From: Flavobacterium sp. GSB-24
Lineage (GTDB): Bacteria > Bacteroidota > Bacteroidia > Flavobacteriales > Flavobacteriaceae
DNA: 64,000 nucleotides
Direction of reading: 5' to 3'
NCBI RefSeq assembly: GCF_027924665.1
Contig: NZ_AP027043.1
Location: 558,001-622,000, forward strand
Each line of letters begins with the position of its first letter. Position 1 is the first letter of the stretch. The notes beneath the pieces are model-generated. The model made no database searches, had not been told where the DNA came from, and saw only the letters and a list, made by a program, of their open reading frames with translations. This document shows positions 35,276 through 44,753 of the stretch, piece after piece. The translations under genes were made by a program, and so were the position numbers.

Positions 35276-35314
35276 TTGTATTTTTAGCGCCACAAAAAAT
35301 AGAATAATTTGATT

Positions 35315-37216
35315 ATGAAAAAAGTATTATTAACAACCTTAATAATGATGAGTTTAAACGCTATCGGACAGAATGTTATGTCACCAGAATTGTTATGGAA
35401 ATTAGGAAGAGTGACACCTCTTGGCATTTCTAAAGATGCAAAAAATGTTGTTTTTAAAGTTTCTACGCCTTCTGTAGAAGAAAATAAGTCGACTTCTAAA
35501 ATTTATATGATTCCTGTAAATGGAGGAAATGCAGTTGAAATTAAAGATACAAAAGATATCTTGGCAGATAAAAACATTTCACCTGACGGAAAATTTATCG
35601 TTTACAATGAAGAAGTAAAAATTGATAAAGTTTTAGGAAAAGATTTTTATCCAAAATTGACCAAATCTGATGCGCAAATTTATGATGGTTTAGATTACCG
35701 TCATTGGGATACTTGGAACGAAGGAAAATTTAATCACGTTTTTTATAAAGAAAACAAAGACGGCGCAAAAGGAATCGACATCTTAAAAGGAGAAAATTTT
35801 GATTCTCCGCAAAAACCTTTTGGCGGTGACGAGGATTATATCTGGTCGCCAGACAGCAAAAGCATTTTTTATGTATGCAAGAAAAAAGCAGGAACAGCTT
35901 ACGCAATTTCTACGAATACAGATATTTATGAGTACAATTTAGAAACTCAAAAAACTATTAATAAAACCGAAGGTAATTTAGGTTATGATACTGCACCGCA
36001 GTTTTCTCCAACAGGAAATTTAACTTGGTTACAAATGAAACGTGACGGTTACGAGTCTGATAAAAACGATATTATTGTTGAGTTTAAAGGAATCAAAACT
36101 AACTTAACTGCAAATTGGGACGGAACTGTAGATAATTTCATCTGGAGTAAAGACGGAAAAACAGTTTTCTTTGTAGCTCCAATTGACGGAACGAAACAAC
36201 TTTTCTCTGTTAATTTTCCTGGTTTAACTAAAATCGCAATCAACGTTCGCCAATTGACAAACGGAGATTTTGACGTAAATGATTTAGTAGGTTTTTCTGG
36301 AGATGATATTATTGTTACCAGAACAGATATGAATCATGCTGGTGAAATTTTTTCTTTTAATTTGAAGAAAAATACTTGGAAACAGCTTTCAAATGTGAAT
36401 ACAGAAACGTACAAATCTTTAACTTTAAGCAAAACCGAAAAACGTTACGTTACAACTACAGATGGCAAAAAAATGCTGGTTTGGGTAATTTTGCCTCCAA
36501 ATTTTGATGCTTCTAAAAAATATCCAACTTTATTATTCTGTCAAGGCGGACCACAAAGTGCGTTGACTCAATCGTATTCTTTCCGTTGGAATTTCTCTTT
36601 GATGGCCGCAAAAGGCTATGTGGTAGTTGCTCCAAACCGTCGTGGAATGCCAGGACATGGTGTTGAATGGAACGAGCAAATTAGTAAAGATTGGGGCGGA
36701 CAAGTTATGGACGATTATCTTTCTGCAATTGATGATGTTGCTAAAGAAAAATACGTTGACAAAACTCGTTTAGGATGTGTTGGTGCTAGTTACGGCGGAT
36801 ATTCTGTGTTTTATTTAGCTGGAATTCACAAAAACCGTTTCAAAACTTTTATTGCTCACGATGGTGTTTTCAATACTGTTTCAATGTTAGGAACTACTGA
36901 GGAAGTTTTCTTTAACAACTGGGATTTCGGCGGGCCTTACTGGGAAAAAGATAATGCTGTAGCTCAAAAAGCTTATACTACTTTTAATCCTGCAACTCTG
37001 GTTCAGAACTGGAATAAACCAATTTTAATTTTCCAAGGAGGAAAAGATTTCCGTGTGCCAATCGGGCAGGGACAAGAAGCTTTTCAAGCAGCACAGTTAA
37101 GAGGCATTAAAAGCCGTTTTGTTTATTTTCCAGATGAAAATCACTGGGTGTTAAAACCTCAAAATGCTCAGGTTTGGCAAGGTGAATTTTTTAAATGGTT
37201 AGATGAAACTCTTTAA
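35315..37216 (+). CDS. S9 family prolyl oligopeptidase-like peptidase
   Basis: This is a secreted 633-residue enzyme with a signal peptide ('LLTTLIMMSLNAIGQN'), a beta-propeller (about 30-370) and an alpha/beta-hydrolase domain. The catalytic triad is visible: S492 in 'GASYGGYS', D578 in 'GGKDFRVP' and H610 in 'ENHWVLKPQ'. The arrangement fits acylaminoacyl peptidase/DPP-like members that release short peptides in the periplasm. I use the ATG at 35315; a TTG two codons upstream is possible. It is followed by a terminator. Confidence 0.92.
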   Translation: MKKVLLTTLIMMSLNAIGQNVMSPELLWKLGRVTPLGISKDAKNVVFKVSTPSVEENKSTSKIYMIPVNGGNAVEIKDTKDILADKNISPDGKFIVYNEEVKIDKVLGKDFYPKLTKSDAQIYDGLDYRHWDTWNEGKFNHVFYKENKDGAKGIDILKGENFDSPQKPFGGDEDYIWSPDSKSIFYVCKKKAGTAYAISTNTDIYEYNLETQKTINKTEGNLGYDTAPQFSPTGNLTWLQMKRDGYESDKNDIIVEFKGIKTNLTANWDGTVDNFIWSKDGKTVFFVAPIDGTKQLFSVNFPGLTKIAINVRQLTNGDFDVNDLVGFSGDDIIVTRTDMNHAGEIFSFNLKKNTWKQLSNVNTETYKSLTLSKTEKRYVTTTDGKKMLVWVILPPNFDASKKYPTLLFCQGGPQSALTQSYSFRWNFSLMAAKGYVVVAPNRRGMPGHGVEWNEQISKDWGGQVMDDYLSAIDDVAKEKYVDKTRLGCVGASYGGYSVFYLAGIHKNRFKTFIAHDGVFNTVSMLGTTEEVFFNNWDFGGPYWEKDNAVAQKAYTTFNPATLVQNWNKPILIFQGGKDFRVPIGQGQEAFQAAQLRGIKSRFVYFPDENHWVLKPQNAQVWQGEFFKWLDETL

Positions 37217-37236
37217 TTCATAAAAAAGATCAATTC

Positions 37237-37267
37237 ACAGCCGTAGATTTACATAATCTACGGCTGT
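37237..37267 (+). terminator. Terminator after the S9 peptidase
   Basis: ACAGCCGTAGATT / AATCTACGGCTGT with a 5-base loop is followed by a T tract. Confidence 0.85.
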
Positions 37268-37392
37268 TTTTATTTGCAGACCTTATAATTATGTAACATA
37301 TCGAAGAGATTTACTTTTCGGTAAACAGATTTTTTTAGATAAATTGCAGGAGTTTAGATTCATCCCAAATTTACAAACATTTTCAGCAAAAT

Positions 37393-39828
37393 ATGGAGAG
37401 CAAAAGAAGTTACACGGCACTCAAAGTTTTATTCAGCTATGTTGCATTATTGGCTTTGGTTGTTACAGTTGGATGGTTTTTATATTCTGAAAATGTCGTT
37501 TACAACAAACTGGAAGACAAAATTGCTTTCGAAAAAACCAAAATTCTTAGAGTCAGTAAACTTTTCTCGAACGTTTATAAAACAGAAAGTTTAGCAAGAC
37601 AGACGATTCAAAATAACTCCGAAAAAGATTTTAAAAATTATTTGATCGAGACAGATTCGCTTCGTCTTCGCATCGATACTTTAAAACAAATTGTTACTAC
37701 AGAATATCAAAAAACACTTTTGGATAGTGTGACTTATCTTTTATCTGAAAAGACTAAAAACATCAAACAGTTAAAAGAAATAAAGAATAAAGCAGATGAC
37801 GAAACTTCTGTAAATAATGCTATTGACGAAATCACGAAAATGGAGTTTAATTTGAGAAAACTCGAACTTCAGGATTTTACTAAAAACCCAAATCAATTAG
37901 GAAGTTATCAGCGAGGCGTTTTACAGCGATATGTAGATTATCTCAATCAAAATATTCCTGACGACAGCACCAATACGTTGAGCAAAAAAGCTTCGGATTC
38001 TATTTTAGCAAATTCTAAAAAGCTGTTGAGCAACGTAAAAATGAAAGCTGAAAAGAAAAAAGAATCCCTAAATTTTGAAGAAAACAAACTGCTTCAAAAC
38101 GAAATGGCGATTTCAGATCAGCTGCGAAAAGTACTTCGAATTATTGAGCGTGAAATCATTATCAATTCGATAAAAAACAATTCACTAAAAGAAAAATCAC
38201 TAAAAAGAGTCAATGAAATCGTGACGGCTTCTGCTGTTATTGGTTTATTGCTGACAGTGTTTTTCTCTATTTTAATTGTGAGTGATTATTCTAAATCACA
38301 GGTTTATAAAAAACAACTGGAAATTGCCAATTTCAAAACCAAAAATCTGCTTAAAAGCCGCGAGCAATTAATTTCGACCGTAAGCCACGATTTAAAAACA
38401 CCTTTGAGTACGATTGTGGGATATTCTGAGCTTTTAGGAAATTCAGATATTAATACCAAGCAGTCTTATTTCGTTAAAAACATTAAAAATTCTTCTGAAT
38501 ATATTACACAGCTGGTACAGGATTTATTGGACTTTTCTAAAATCGAAGCGGGAAAAATTGCCATCGAAAAAGTTCCGTTTTTACTTCCTGAAATTGTAGA
38601 AGATGTTGCGAAAAACATTCAAACTGTTTATAAGGAAAAAAATATTGACCTGATTATTAATGTTGATGAAAAGTTTCAGAAACGCATTGTTGGTGATCCT
38701 TTTCGACTAAAACAAATCTTAACCAATATTATTGGAAACGCTTATAAATTTACAGAGGAAGGACACATTAGAATTGCCGCTTACGCGAATGAAGACCAGA
38801 CTTTTACTATTTCTATTCAAGACACTGGAATTGGAATTGAAAAAGGAAATCAAAAATTAGTTTTTGAAGAATTTGCGCAAGCCAATGAAAATATCGAGAA
38901 AAAATATGGCGGCACTGGTTTAGGATTATCGATCTGCCAAAAGATCATTTCTATTTTGGGCGGAACTTTAAGTTTAGAAAGTATTTATGGTAAAGGAAGT
39001 ACGTTTAAAGTTGAACTGCCATTAATTTTTGATAATAGCCAGCCAACTACGACTGAAGTCAAAAACAAGCCATTAAAAAACACTAAAAAACAAACTTTTA
39101 TTGTTGTTGACGATGACATTAATCTCTTAAATCTAACGAGTGGTGTTTTAAAACAAGAACAACATCAGGTTTTATCTTTTAGCAATCCTGCAAAGGCTTT
39201 AGAAACCATTCAAAACACGCCTTTTGATTTTGTGATTACCGATATTCAGATGCCAGAAATCGACGGATTTTTGTTCTTAGAAAAGCTTCGTGAACTTCCT
39301 GATTCTGTTTTCAAAAATCAGCCCGTAATAGCGTTAACTGGTCGAACAGATTTGGACCTTTCGGTTTATAAAGAAGCTGGTTTTTCTACTGTTGTCAAAA
39401 AGCCATATTCGCCAAAAATTTTGCTCGAAACTATCCAGCATATTTTAGACAATGAAGAAATTCCGGATACTGAATTTTCAGAAACTGCAGAAAATCATTC
39501 TTCTCAAATGTATTCTTTAGATACTTTAAAAGATTTTCTTGGTCAAGATGAATCCGCTTTGAAAGAGGTTCTAAAATCTTTCATAGACAGCAGTATAGAA
39601 AATATAGGTCTTTTGAGCACGGCTATACAAGAAAACAATCACGACGAAATAAAATCGATTGCACATCGTATTGCGCCAATGTTTAAACAAATTCAGGCGA
39701 ATGAAATTGGTGAGATTTTAAAGAAATTAGAAAAAGACGATTTGAATACTTTAGATCTGGAAAGTATGTTTATCGATTTAAAAGAAAAAATGAATGTCCT
39801 TTTTGAAGAATTAAAACAAGAGGTATAA
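37393..39828 (+). CDS. Hybrid sensor histidine kinase with receiver and Hpt domains
   Basis: The 811-residue membrane kinase has segments at about 12-31 and 277-297 flanking a helical periplasmic domain. Then come HisKA (H332 in 'VSHDLKTPLSTI') and HATPase_c ('QILTNIIGNAYKFTEEGH', 'DTGIGIEKG', 'YGGTGLGLSI'). A receiver domain (D617 in 'VITDIQMPEIDG') and a C-terminal Hpt-like helix bundle (H758 in 'AHRIAPMFKQ') complete a four-step phosphorelay. It is convergent with the sigma-54 response regulator immediately downstream, an obvious candidate receiver. Confidence 0.92.
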   Translation: MESKRSYTALKVLFSYVALLALVVTVGWFLYSENVVYNKLEDKIAFEKTKILRVSKLFSNVYKTESLARQTIQNNSEKDFKNYLIETDSLRLRIDTLKQIVTTEYQKTLLDSVTYLLSEKTKNIKQLKEIKNKADDETSVNNAIDEITKMEFNLRKLELQDFTKNPNQLGSYQRGVLQRYVDYLNQNIPDDSTNTLSKKASDSILANSKKLLSNVKMKAEKKKESLNFEENKLLQNEMAISDQLRKVLRIIEREIIINSIKNNSLKEKSLKRVNEIVTASAVIGLLLTVFFSILIVSDYSKSQVYKKQLEIANFKTKNLLKSREQLISTVSHDLKTPLSTIVGYSELLGNSDINTKQSYFVKNIKNSSEYITQLVQDLLDFSKIEAGKIAIEKVPFLLPEIVEDVAKNIQTVYKEKNIDLIINVDEKFQKRIVGDPFRLKQILTNIIGNAYKFTEEGHIRIAAYANEDQTFTISIQDTGIGIEKGNQKLVFEEFAQANENIEKKYGGTGLGLSICQKIISILGGTLSLESIYGKGSTFKVELPLIFDNSQPTTTEVKNKPLKNTKKQTFIVVDDDINLLNLTSGVLKQEQHQVLSFSNPAKALETIQNTPFDFVITDIQMPEIDGFLFLEKLRELPDSVFKNQPVIALTGRTDLDLSVYKEAGFSTVVKKPYSPKILLETIQHILDNEEIPDTEFSETAENHSSQMYSLDTLKDFLGQDESALKEVLKSFIDSSIENIGLLSTAIQENNHDEIKSIAHRIAPMFKQIQANEIGEILKKLEKDDLNTLDLESMFIDLKEKMNVLFEELKQEV

Positions 39829-39832
39829 AAAA

Positions 39833-39859
39833 AGTAAAGCATTTAAAAAATGCTTTACT
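39833..39859. terminator. Bidirectional terminator between the kinase and the response regulator
   Basis: AGTAAAGCATTT / AAATGCTTTACT lies between two convergent genes and overlaps the regulator's stop codon. Confidence 0.7.
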
Positions 39860-41204
39860 CTATGTTGTATTGTTTCAATTTATTATAAAGCGTCTTCCTA
39901 GTAATTTTTAAGAGCTTCGCTGCCTCCGATTTATTATTCTGTGCTTTTGATAAAGCGTGAATAATAGTCTCTCTTTCATTTTCAGATAATGACATTCCTG
40001 CTGCAGGCTGTTGTTTTTGAATTTGAAAAAATTCTGCTGGAAGTACATCACTTTCAATAAAATTACCACGAGATAAAAGAGTTGCACGTTTTACGCAATT
40101 TTGCAGTTCACGTAAATTACCTGGCCAATTGTAGTTTTGAAAAATAGTAACTACTTCTGGAGAAAACCCAATAATATCTTTATTTAATTGCTGATTGGCT
40201 TTTTCTAGGAAATAATCGGCAAAAACCATTAAATCTTCGTCACGATCTTTTAAAGATGGTGACTGAATAGAGAATTCGTTGATTCTATGATATAAATCTT
40301 CTCTAAAATCGCCGTTTTTTACTGCCTCGCGCAAATCTTCATTTGTAGCTGTAATAATGCGTATATCGACGTTTATTTCTTTATTACTTCCAACGGGTTT
40401 AATTTTTCTTTCTTGAAGTGCTCTTAACAACTGTATCTGGTTTTCGTATGAAAGATTTCCAATTTCATCCAAAAATAATGTTCCACCATTTGCTGCTTCA
40501 AAATAACCCATTTTATCACTGATCGCTCCTGTAAAAGATCCTTTTAAATGACCAAAAAATTCACTCGCAGCTAATTCTTTCGGAATAGCACCGCAGTCAA
40601 CTGCTATAAAATTATTGTTTTTCCTCTGGCTTTGCTGATGTATACTTTTTGCAATAATTTCTTTTCCAGTTCCGCTTTCGCCGATAATTAAAACCGACAT
40701 ATCAGTTGGACTAACTAATTCAATATGATCTAACAGTTTTTTAGAAGCAACAGAAATTCCTTTTACAAACTCATTTTCTGTAGAAACTGTTTTTTTGACT
40801 TTCTTTTTTTCTTTAACCGGAGTTTCGGTTTCGTCTTCCAGCTCTTGCGATTTTAGAGCGTTAGTAATAACTAATAAAACCTCATCGGGATTGAAAGGTT
40901 TAGAAATATAATCTGCCGCACCATTTTTAATGGCTTTGACTGCAGTATTTACATCCGAATATCCCGTCATCAAAATGACTGGAATATTGGGGTATGAATT
41001 TTTGAATTCTGACATTAAAGCAATACCGTCAAAATCAGGCAGACGAAGATCTGTCAAAATCAAATCGAAAGATTCGTTTTTAACTGCTGTACGCGCTTCT
41101 GCAGCAGAGAAAGCTATCGTTACATCGTAAGCTTTTTTAATTAGAAATTTTTCTAATAATTTGCAAAACGCGATGTCATCTTCTATCAATAATATCTTCG
41201 GCAT
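39855..41204 (-). CDS. Sigma-54-dependent response regulator (enhancer-binding protein)
   Basis: The 449-residue NtrC-type activator has three domains. A receiver comes first (D52 in 'ILTDLRLPDFDG', K in 'YISKPFNPDEV'). The AAA+ ATPase has Walker A 'IIGESGTGKEIIAK', the sigma-54-contact loop 'LKGSFTGAISDK' (GSFTGA instead of GAFTGA) and Walker B 'GGTLFLDEIGNL'. The last is a Fis-type helix-turn-helix ('NKSEAAKLLKITRKTLYNKL'). It would activate genes read by sigma-54, whose gene is at 14688. Five small secreted proteins stand just upstream on the same strand. Confidence 0.95.
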   Translation of the reverse strand: MPKILLIEDDIAFCKLLEKFLIKKAYDVTIAFSAAEARTAVKNESFDLILTDLRLPDFDGIALMSEFKNSYPNIPVILMTGYSDVNTAVKAIKNGAADYISKPFNPDEVLLVITNALKSQELEDETETPVKEKKKVKKTVSTENEFVKGISVASKKLLDHIELVSPTDMSVLIIGESGTGKEIIAKSIHQQSQRKNNNFIAVDCGAIPKELAASEFFGHLKGSFTGAISDKMGYFEAANGGTLFLDEIGNLSYENQIQLLRALQERKIKPVGSNKEINVDIRIITATNEDLREAVKNGDFREDLYHRINEFSIQSPSLKDRDEDLMVFADYFLEKANQQLNKDIIGFSPEVVTIFQNYNWPGNLRELQNCVKRATLLSRGNFIESDVLPAEFFQIQKQQPAAGMSLSENERETIIHALSKAQNNKSEAAKLLKITRKTLYNKLKQYNIE

Positions 41205-41273
41205 TTGAGTTTAGGGAGTTTTTTGCTAAAATAAGACTATTAAAATTGTATTTTCACAAAATTATGCAAAAAA

Positions 41274-41300
41274 AAAGAGATTGCACGTCGCAATCTCTTT
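41274..41300 (-). terminator. Terminator after the PepSY-like cluster
   Basis: AAAGAGATTGC / GCAATCTCTTT lies 33 bases beyond the last PepSY-like gene, flanked by an A/T run. Confidence 0.75.
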
Positions 41301-41332
41301 TTCACCAAAAACATAAATCTAAATTCACCTAA

Positions 41333-41629
41333 TTATATCTTCAACCAGTTACCATTGACATCTGAGTAAACAGTAGCCTTTTGGTCTCCAACTGATATTT
41401 CGAGTTTATACTCTTTTTTTTCGTTTACAAATGCTTTCTCCAGTTTTGCTCCTGGATAAGCGGTCTGCAATGCTGTTTTTACAGCTGCAGGCACAGCATC
41501 TGCAGCAACTTCTGTATATTCTGACTGAATAATGACAGTAGTTTTAATATCTTCTGAAACTGGCAATACATCTGCATGAATTGACATTGTTCCAAAAAGG
41601 ATAACTGCTGATAAGATTAATTTTTTCAT
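41333..41629 (-). CDS. PepSY-like secreted protein, copy 1
   Basis: This 98-residue paralogue has the signal MKKLILSAVILFGTMS and then the PepSY-like core: 'ADAVPAAVKTALQTAYPGAK', 'KAFVNEKKEYKLEISVGD' and a C-terminal 'YSDVNGNWLKI'. The domain (formerly DUF2874) occurs in small periplasmic proteins of unknown role. It is last in a five-gene tandem row and is followed by the terminator at 41274. Confidence 0.8.
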   Translation of the reverse strand: MKKLILSAVILFGTMSIHADVLPVSEDIKTTVIIQSEYTEVAADAVPAAVKTALQTAYPGAKLEKAFVNEKKEYKLEISVGDQKATVYSDVNGNWLKI

Positions 41630-41644
41630 GATGCTGATTTTTAA

Positions 41645-41938
41645 TTATTTTTTAATGATATTACCAGAAGCATCTGTAAAAATAGTATACTTCTTGTCTC
41701 CATTTGAAATTTCAAGTTTGTACTCGTTTTTCTCGTTTTTATAAGCTTTTTCAAGCTTAGTTTTCGGGAAAGATTTTTCAACTGTAGACTTTACTGCTGC
41801 TGGAACGGCATCTGCAGCTACTTCAGTAAATTCATCTTGAATAAGTACTGATTGAGAAATCGAAATTGCTGGCAGGATAGCGGCATTTACCGATAAACTT
41901 CCTAAAACAATCGCTGCTGATAAGATTAACTTTTTCAT
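41645..41938 (-). CDS. PepSY-like secreted protein, copy 2
   Basis: This is a 97-residue paralogue with the signal MKKLILSAAIVLGSLS. It shares 'TEVAADAVPAAVK' with copy 1 and ends 'IFTDASGNIIKK'. The 15-base gap to copy 1 suggests one transcript. Function is unknown. Confidence 0.8.
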   Translation of the reverse strand: MKKLILSAAIVLGSLSVNAAILPAISISQSVLIQDEFTEVAADAVPAAVKSTVEKSFPKTKLEKAYKNEKNEYKLEISNGDKKYTIFTDASGNIIKK

Positions 41939-41956
41939 AATATTGTGGTTTAAAAA

Positions 41957-42247
41957 TTATTTTTTAAGAATGTTACCAGAAGCGTCTGTAAAGACAATTG
42001 ACTTTTCACCTCTAACAGTGATCTCAATTTTGTACTCTTTTTTGTCATTTACCCATGCTTTTTCAAGCACTACACCAGGATAAGCCTCGTCTAAGCCTTT
42101 CTTTACAGCCGCCGGAACTCCGTCTACTTCTTTATATCCATCCTGATCATTAACTGTCTGTACCATTGGGCTGGTTACAGCAGTGGTTTCTGCGTGCATC
42201 GACAAACTGCCTAAAACAATTGCTGCCGATAGAATCAACTTTTTCAT
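41957..42247 (-). CDS. PepSY-like secreted protein, copy 3
   Basis: The 96-residue paralogue has the same signal as copy 2 but a more diverged centre ('GVPAAVKKGLDEAYPGVVLE', 'WVNDKKEYKIEITVRGEKS'), and ends 'FTDASGNILKK'. It lacks the extra Ala-Asp repeat of copies 1 and 2. Confidence 0.8.
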   Translation of the reverse strand: MKKLILSAAIVLGSLSMHAETTAVTSPMVQTVNDQDGYKEVDGVPAAVKKGLDEAYPGVVLEKAWVNDKKEYKIEITVRGEKSIVFTDASGNILKK

Positions 42248-42276
42248 AGTAATAGTTTTTAAGGGTTAGTCTTATA

Positions 42277-42573
42277 TTATTTTTTAATCCAAGTTCCGTC
42301 TGCGTTTGCAAAAAGATTTCCTGTTTTATCTCCAACAGTTACTTCTAACTTGTACTCAGATTTTGTGTTTTTAAATGCTTTAGTAAGCACAGCATCTGGA
42401 TATGCTTTTTTAAGAGCATCTGTTACTGCTGTTGGAAGCTCTTCCAATTTAATTTCTGTATAATCATCTTGGATAGAGATTGTTTTTACGATAGTATTTG
42501 AAATTGGCGAAGTTGAAGCAAATGATGTTAAACCTCCCAAAACGATTGCGGCTGATAAAAATAAATTTTTCAT
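42277..42573 (-). CDS. PepSY-like secreted protein, copy 4
   Basis: This 98-residue paralogue has the signal MKNLFLSAAIVLGGLTSFAS and the core 'IKLEELPTAVTDALKKAYPD'. It ends 'GNLFANADGTWIKK' exactly as copy 5 does, so copies 4 and 5 are the youngest pair. Confidence 0.8.
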   Translation of the reverse strand: MKNLFLSAAIVLGGLTSFASTSPISNTIVKTISIQDDYTEIKLEELPTAVTDALKKAYPDAVLTKAFKNTKSEYKLEVTVGDKTGNLFANADGTWIKK

Positions 42574-42647
42574 GATAGTTATATTTTAATGTTGTTAATT
42601 TGATTTTAGTATTCTTGAACTGGATTTTCACACCAATCTATTTTAGA

Positions 42648-42944
42648 TTATTTTTTAATCCAAGTTCCGTCTGCATTAGCGAAAAGATTTCCAACTTTGT
42701 CACCAACAGTAACGTCAAGTTTGTACTCTGATTTTTCGTTTTTATATGCTTTTGTTATTACTGCTTCTGGATATGCTTTTTTCAAAGCTTCTGTAATTGC
42801 AGCTGGTAATTCTTCTAATTTGATCTCTGTGTATTCGTCTTCAATAGAAATCGTTTTTACGATTGTATTTGTTACTTGTGTATTTGAAGCGAATGAAGTT
42901 AAACTTCCTAAGACAATTGCGGCTGATAAAAATAAATTTTTCAT
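42648..42944 (-). CDS. PepSY-like secreted protein, copy 5 (first of the row)
   Basis: This 98-residue paralogue is nearly identical to copy 4 in signal and tail, and differs in the centre ('ELPAAITEALKKAYPEAV'). It is the promoter-proximal gene. Its 74-base gap to copy 4 is the longest in the row. Upstream lies a sigma-54-like site and about 320 bases without a gene. Confidence 0.8.
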   Translation of the reverse strand: MKNLFLSAAIVLGSLTSFASNTQVTNTIVKTISIEDEYTEIKLEELPAAITEALKKAYPEAVITKAYKNEKSEYKLDVTVGDKVGNLFANADGTWIKK

Positions 42945-43008
42945 AACGTATATATTTAATATTAATAGTTGTTTACGCTTTAGGTAATGAAATTATTATG
43001 CCGTAATA

Positions 43009-43025
43009 GAAAAGAACTGTGCCAA
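43009..43025 (-). promoter_or_regulatory. Sigma-54-like -24 element upstream of the PepSY-like row
   Basis: On the minus strand the sequence TTGGCACAGTTCTTTT gives a perfect -24 half (TTGGCAC); at the -12 position TTTTC replaces TTGCW. The site is about 65-80 bases before the first ATG. The weak -12 makes this tentative. The rest of 42945-43263 holds TTGGAATTT words and no gene. Confidence 0.3.
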
Positions 43026-43154
43026 ACGCTATAAACCCTTATTTTTAAAGGGTTTGATTAATTATGCCCAAAAAAGACAAATTTCAAAAAGTGTGTAAAA
43101 GATAAAAAAGGTGTGTAATAAGTAAACACTTAAAGTGTAACCTTAGAAGTAATT

Positions 43155-43245
43155 TCAAATTTTAAAATTCCCAATTCCAATGTTTGAGGTTTTAAATTAT
43201 AACTCCAAGTTGGAATTTGGAGTTTATTTATTGGAATTTTAAATA
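43155..43245. repeat. TTGGAATTT / AAATTCC word repeats
   Basis: Words AAATTCCCAATTCCAA and TTGGAATTTGGAG and TTGGAATTTT alternate and can pair with each other. They are of the same family as 5614-5644 and 35183-35275. Confidence 0.45.
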
Positions 43246-43263
43246 AAGTGCATATAAAAGAAA

Positions 43264-43292
43264 AAAGGCTGTCAAAAAAATTGACAGCCTTT
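43264..43292 (-). terminator. Terminator after accC
   Basis: AAAGGCTGTCAA / TTGACAGCCTTT with a 5-base loop lies directly after the accC stop on the minus strand. Confidence 0.85.
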
Positions 43293-43296
43293 ATAA

Positions 43297-44643
43297 TTAT
43301 TCTGGATCTTTCATTTTAAATGTATCCATAAATGCAGTTGTATAATCTCCTGCAATATATTGTGGATCATCCATTAATTGTCTATGGAAAGGTATTGTAG
43401 TTTTTACACCTTCAATTACGAACTCGTCCAAAGCTCTACGCATTTTGCTGATAGCTTCTTCACGAGACTGCGCTGTTGTAATTAACTTAGCAATCATAGA
43501 ATCGTAGTTTGGCGGGATACTATAACCTGAATATACGTGAGTATCTAAACGTACTCCGTGTCCTCCTGGCATATGAAGCGTAGTAATTTTTCCTGGTGAA
43601 GGACGAAAATCGTTATAAGGATCTTCAGCATTAATACGACATTCAATAGCGTGTAATTCTGGAAGATAGTTTTTACCAGAAATTGGAATTCCAGCAGCAA
43701 CCATAATCTGCTCACGGATCAAATCATAATCAATAACTTGTTCTGTGATTGGGTGCTCAACTTGAATACGAGTATTCATTTCCATGAAATAGAAGTTTCT
43801 GTGTTTGTCCACTAAAAACTCTACAGTTCCAGCTCCTTCATATTTAATGAATTCAGCAGCTTTTACAGCAGCTTCTCCCATTCTCGTACGTAAGTCATCT
43901 GTCATGAAAGGTGAAGGAGTTTCTTCAGTAAGTTTTTGGTGACGACGTTGTACAGAGCAGTCTCTTTCAGAAAGGTGACAGGCTTTTCCGTAAGAATCTC
44001 CAACAACTTGAATTTCGATATGGCGTGGTTCTTCAATAAGCTTTTCCATGTACATTCCGTCATTTCCGAATGCAGCAGCAGCTTCTTGACGCGCGCTTTC
44101 CCAAGCTTTTAAAAGCTCTTCTTCTTTCCAGATAGCACGCATTCCTTTTCCACCACCACCAGCAGTAGCTTTCATCATAACTGGATAACCAATTTCTTTA
44201 GCTACTTTTTGTGCATGCTCGTAAGATTCTAATAATCCGTCTGAACCTGGCACACAAGGAACTCCTGCAGCTTTCATTGTAGCTTTTGCAGAAGCTTTAT
44301 CACCCATTCTGTCAATCATTTCTGGAGCAGCACCGATAAATTTAATTCCGTGCTCTTGACAAATTTTAGAGAATTTAGCATTCTCAGAAAGAAAACCGTA
44401 TCCTGGGTGTATTGCATCTGCATTTGTAATTTCTGCAGCTGCAATGATATTTGACATTTTCAAATACGATAAGTTACTCGGAGGAGGACCAATACAAACC
44501 GCTTCATCAGCAAATTTAACATGTAAACTTTCTGCGTCGGCTGTAGAGTAAACTGCAACAGTTTTGATTCCCATTTCCTTACATGTACGAATTACACGAA
44601 GTGCAATTTCTCCTCTATTCGCAATTAATATTTTTTTAAACAT
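43297..44643 (-). CDS. accC: Acetyl-CoA carboxylase, biotin carboxylase subunit
   Basis: AccC carboxylates the biotin on AccB with ATP and bicarbonate, the first step to malonyl-CoA. The 448-residue sequence has the N-terminal '[21 protein letters not shown]', the ATP-grasp '[15 protein letters not shown]' (about 158-172), '[16 protein letters not shown]' and the metal site '[19 protein letters not shown]'. It is normal in length and ends at 'FKMKDPE'. It follows accB after a 110-base word-repeat leader and closes the operon. Confidence 0.97.
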   Translation of the reverse strand: MFKKILIANRGEIALRVIRTCKEMGIKTVAVYSTADAESLHVKFADEAVCIGPPPSNLSYLKMSNIIAAAEITNADAIHPGYGFLSENAKFSKICQEHGIKFIGAAPEMIDRMGDKASAKATMKAAGVPCVPGSDGLLESYEHAQKVAKEIGYPVMMKATAGGGGKGMRAIWKEEELLKAWESARQEAAAAFGNDGMYMEKLIEEPRHIEIQVVGDSYGKACHLSERDCSVQRRHQKLTEETPSPFMTDDLRTRMGEAAVKAAEFIKYEGAGTVEFLVDKHRNFYFMEMNTRIQVEHPITEQVIDYDLIREQIMVAAGIPISGKNYLPELHAIECRINAEDPYNDFRPSPGKITTLHMPGGHGVRLDTHVYSGYSIPPNYDSMIAKLITTAQSREEAISKMRRALDEFVIEGVKTTIPFHRQLMDDPQYIAGDYTTAFMDTFKMKDPE

Positions 44644-44753
44644 CTTATTTTAATTAGATAATTAGACAATTTGATAATTAGATAATTTTAGATGATTAAC
44701 AAAACTTATATTATGAACCATTCTAAAATCTAAAATCTAAAATCTAAATTTAT
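44644..44753 (-). repeat. Short-word repeat leader in front of accC
   Basis: On the minus strand the gap reads TAGATTTTAGATTTTAGA, then AATTATCTAATTATCAAATT and further TCTAATTA words up to the ATG. Confidence 0.6.
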
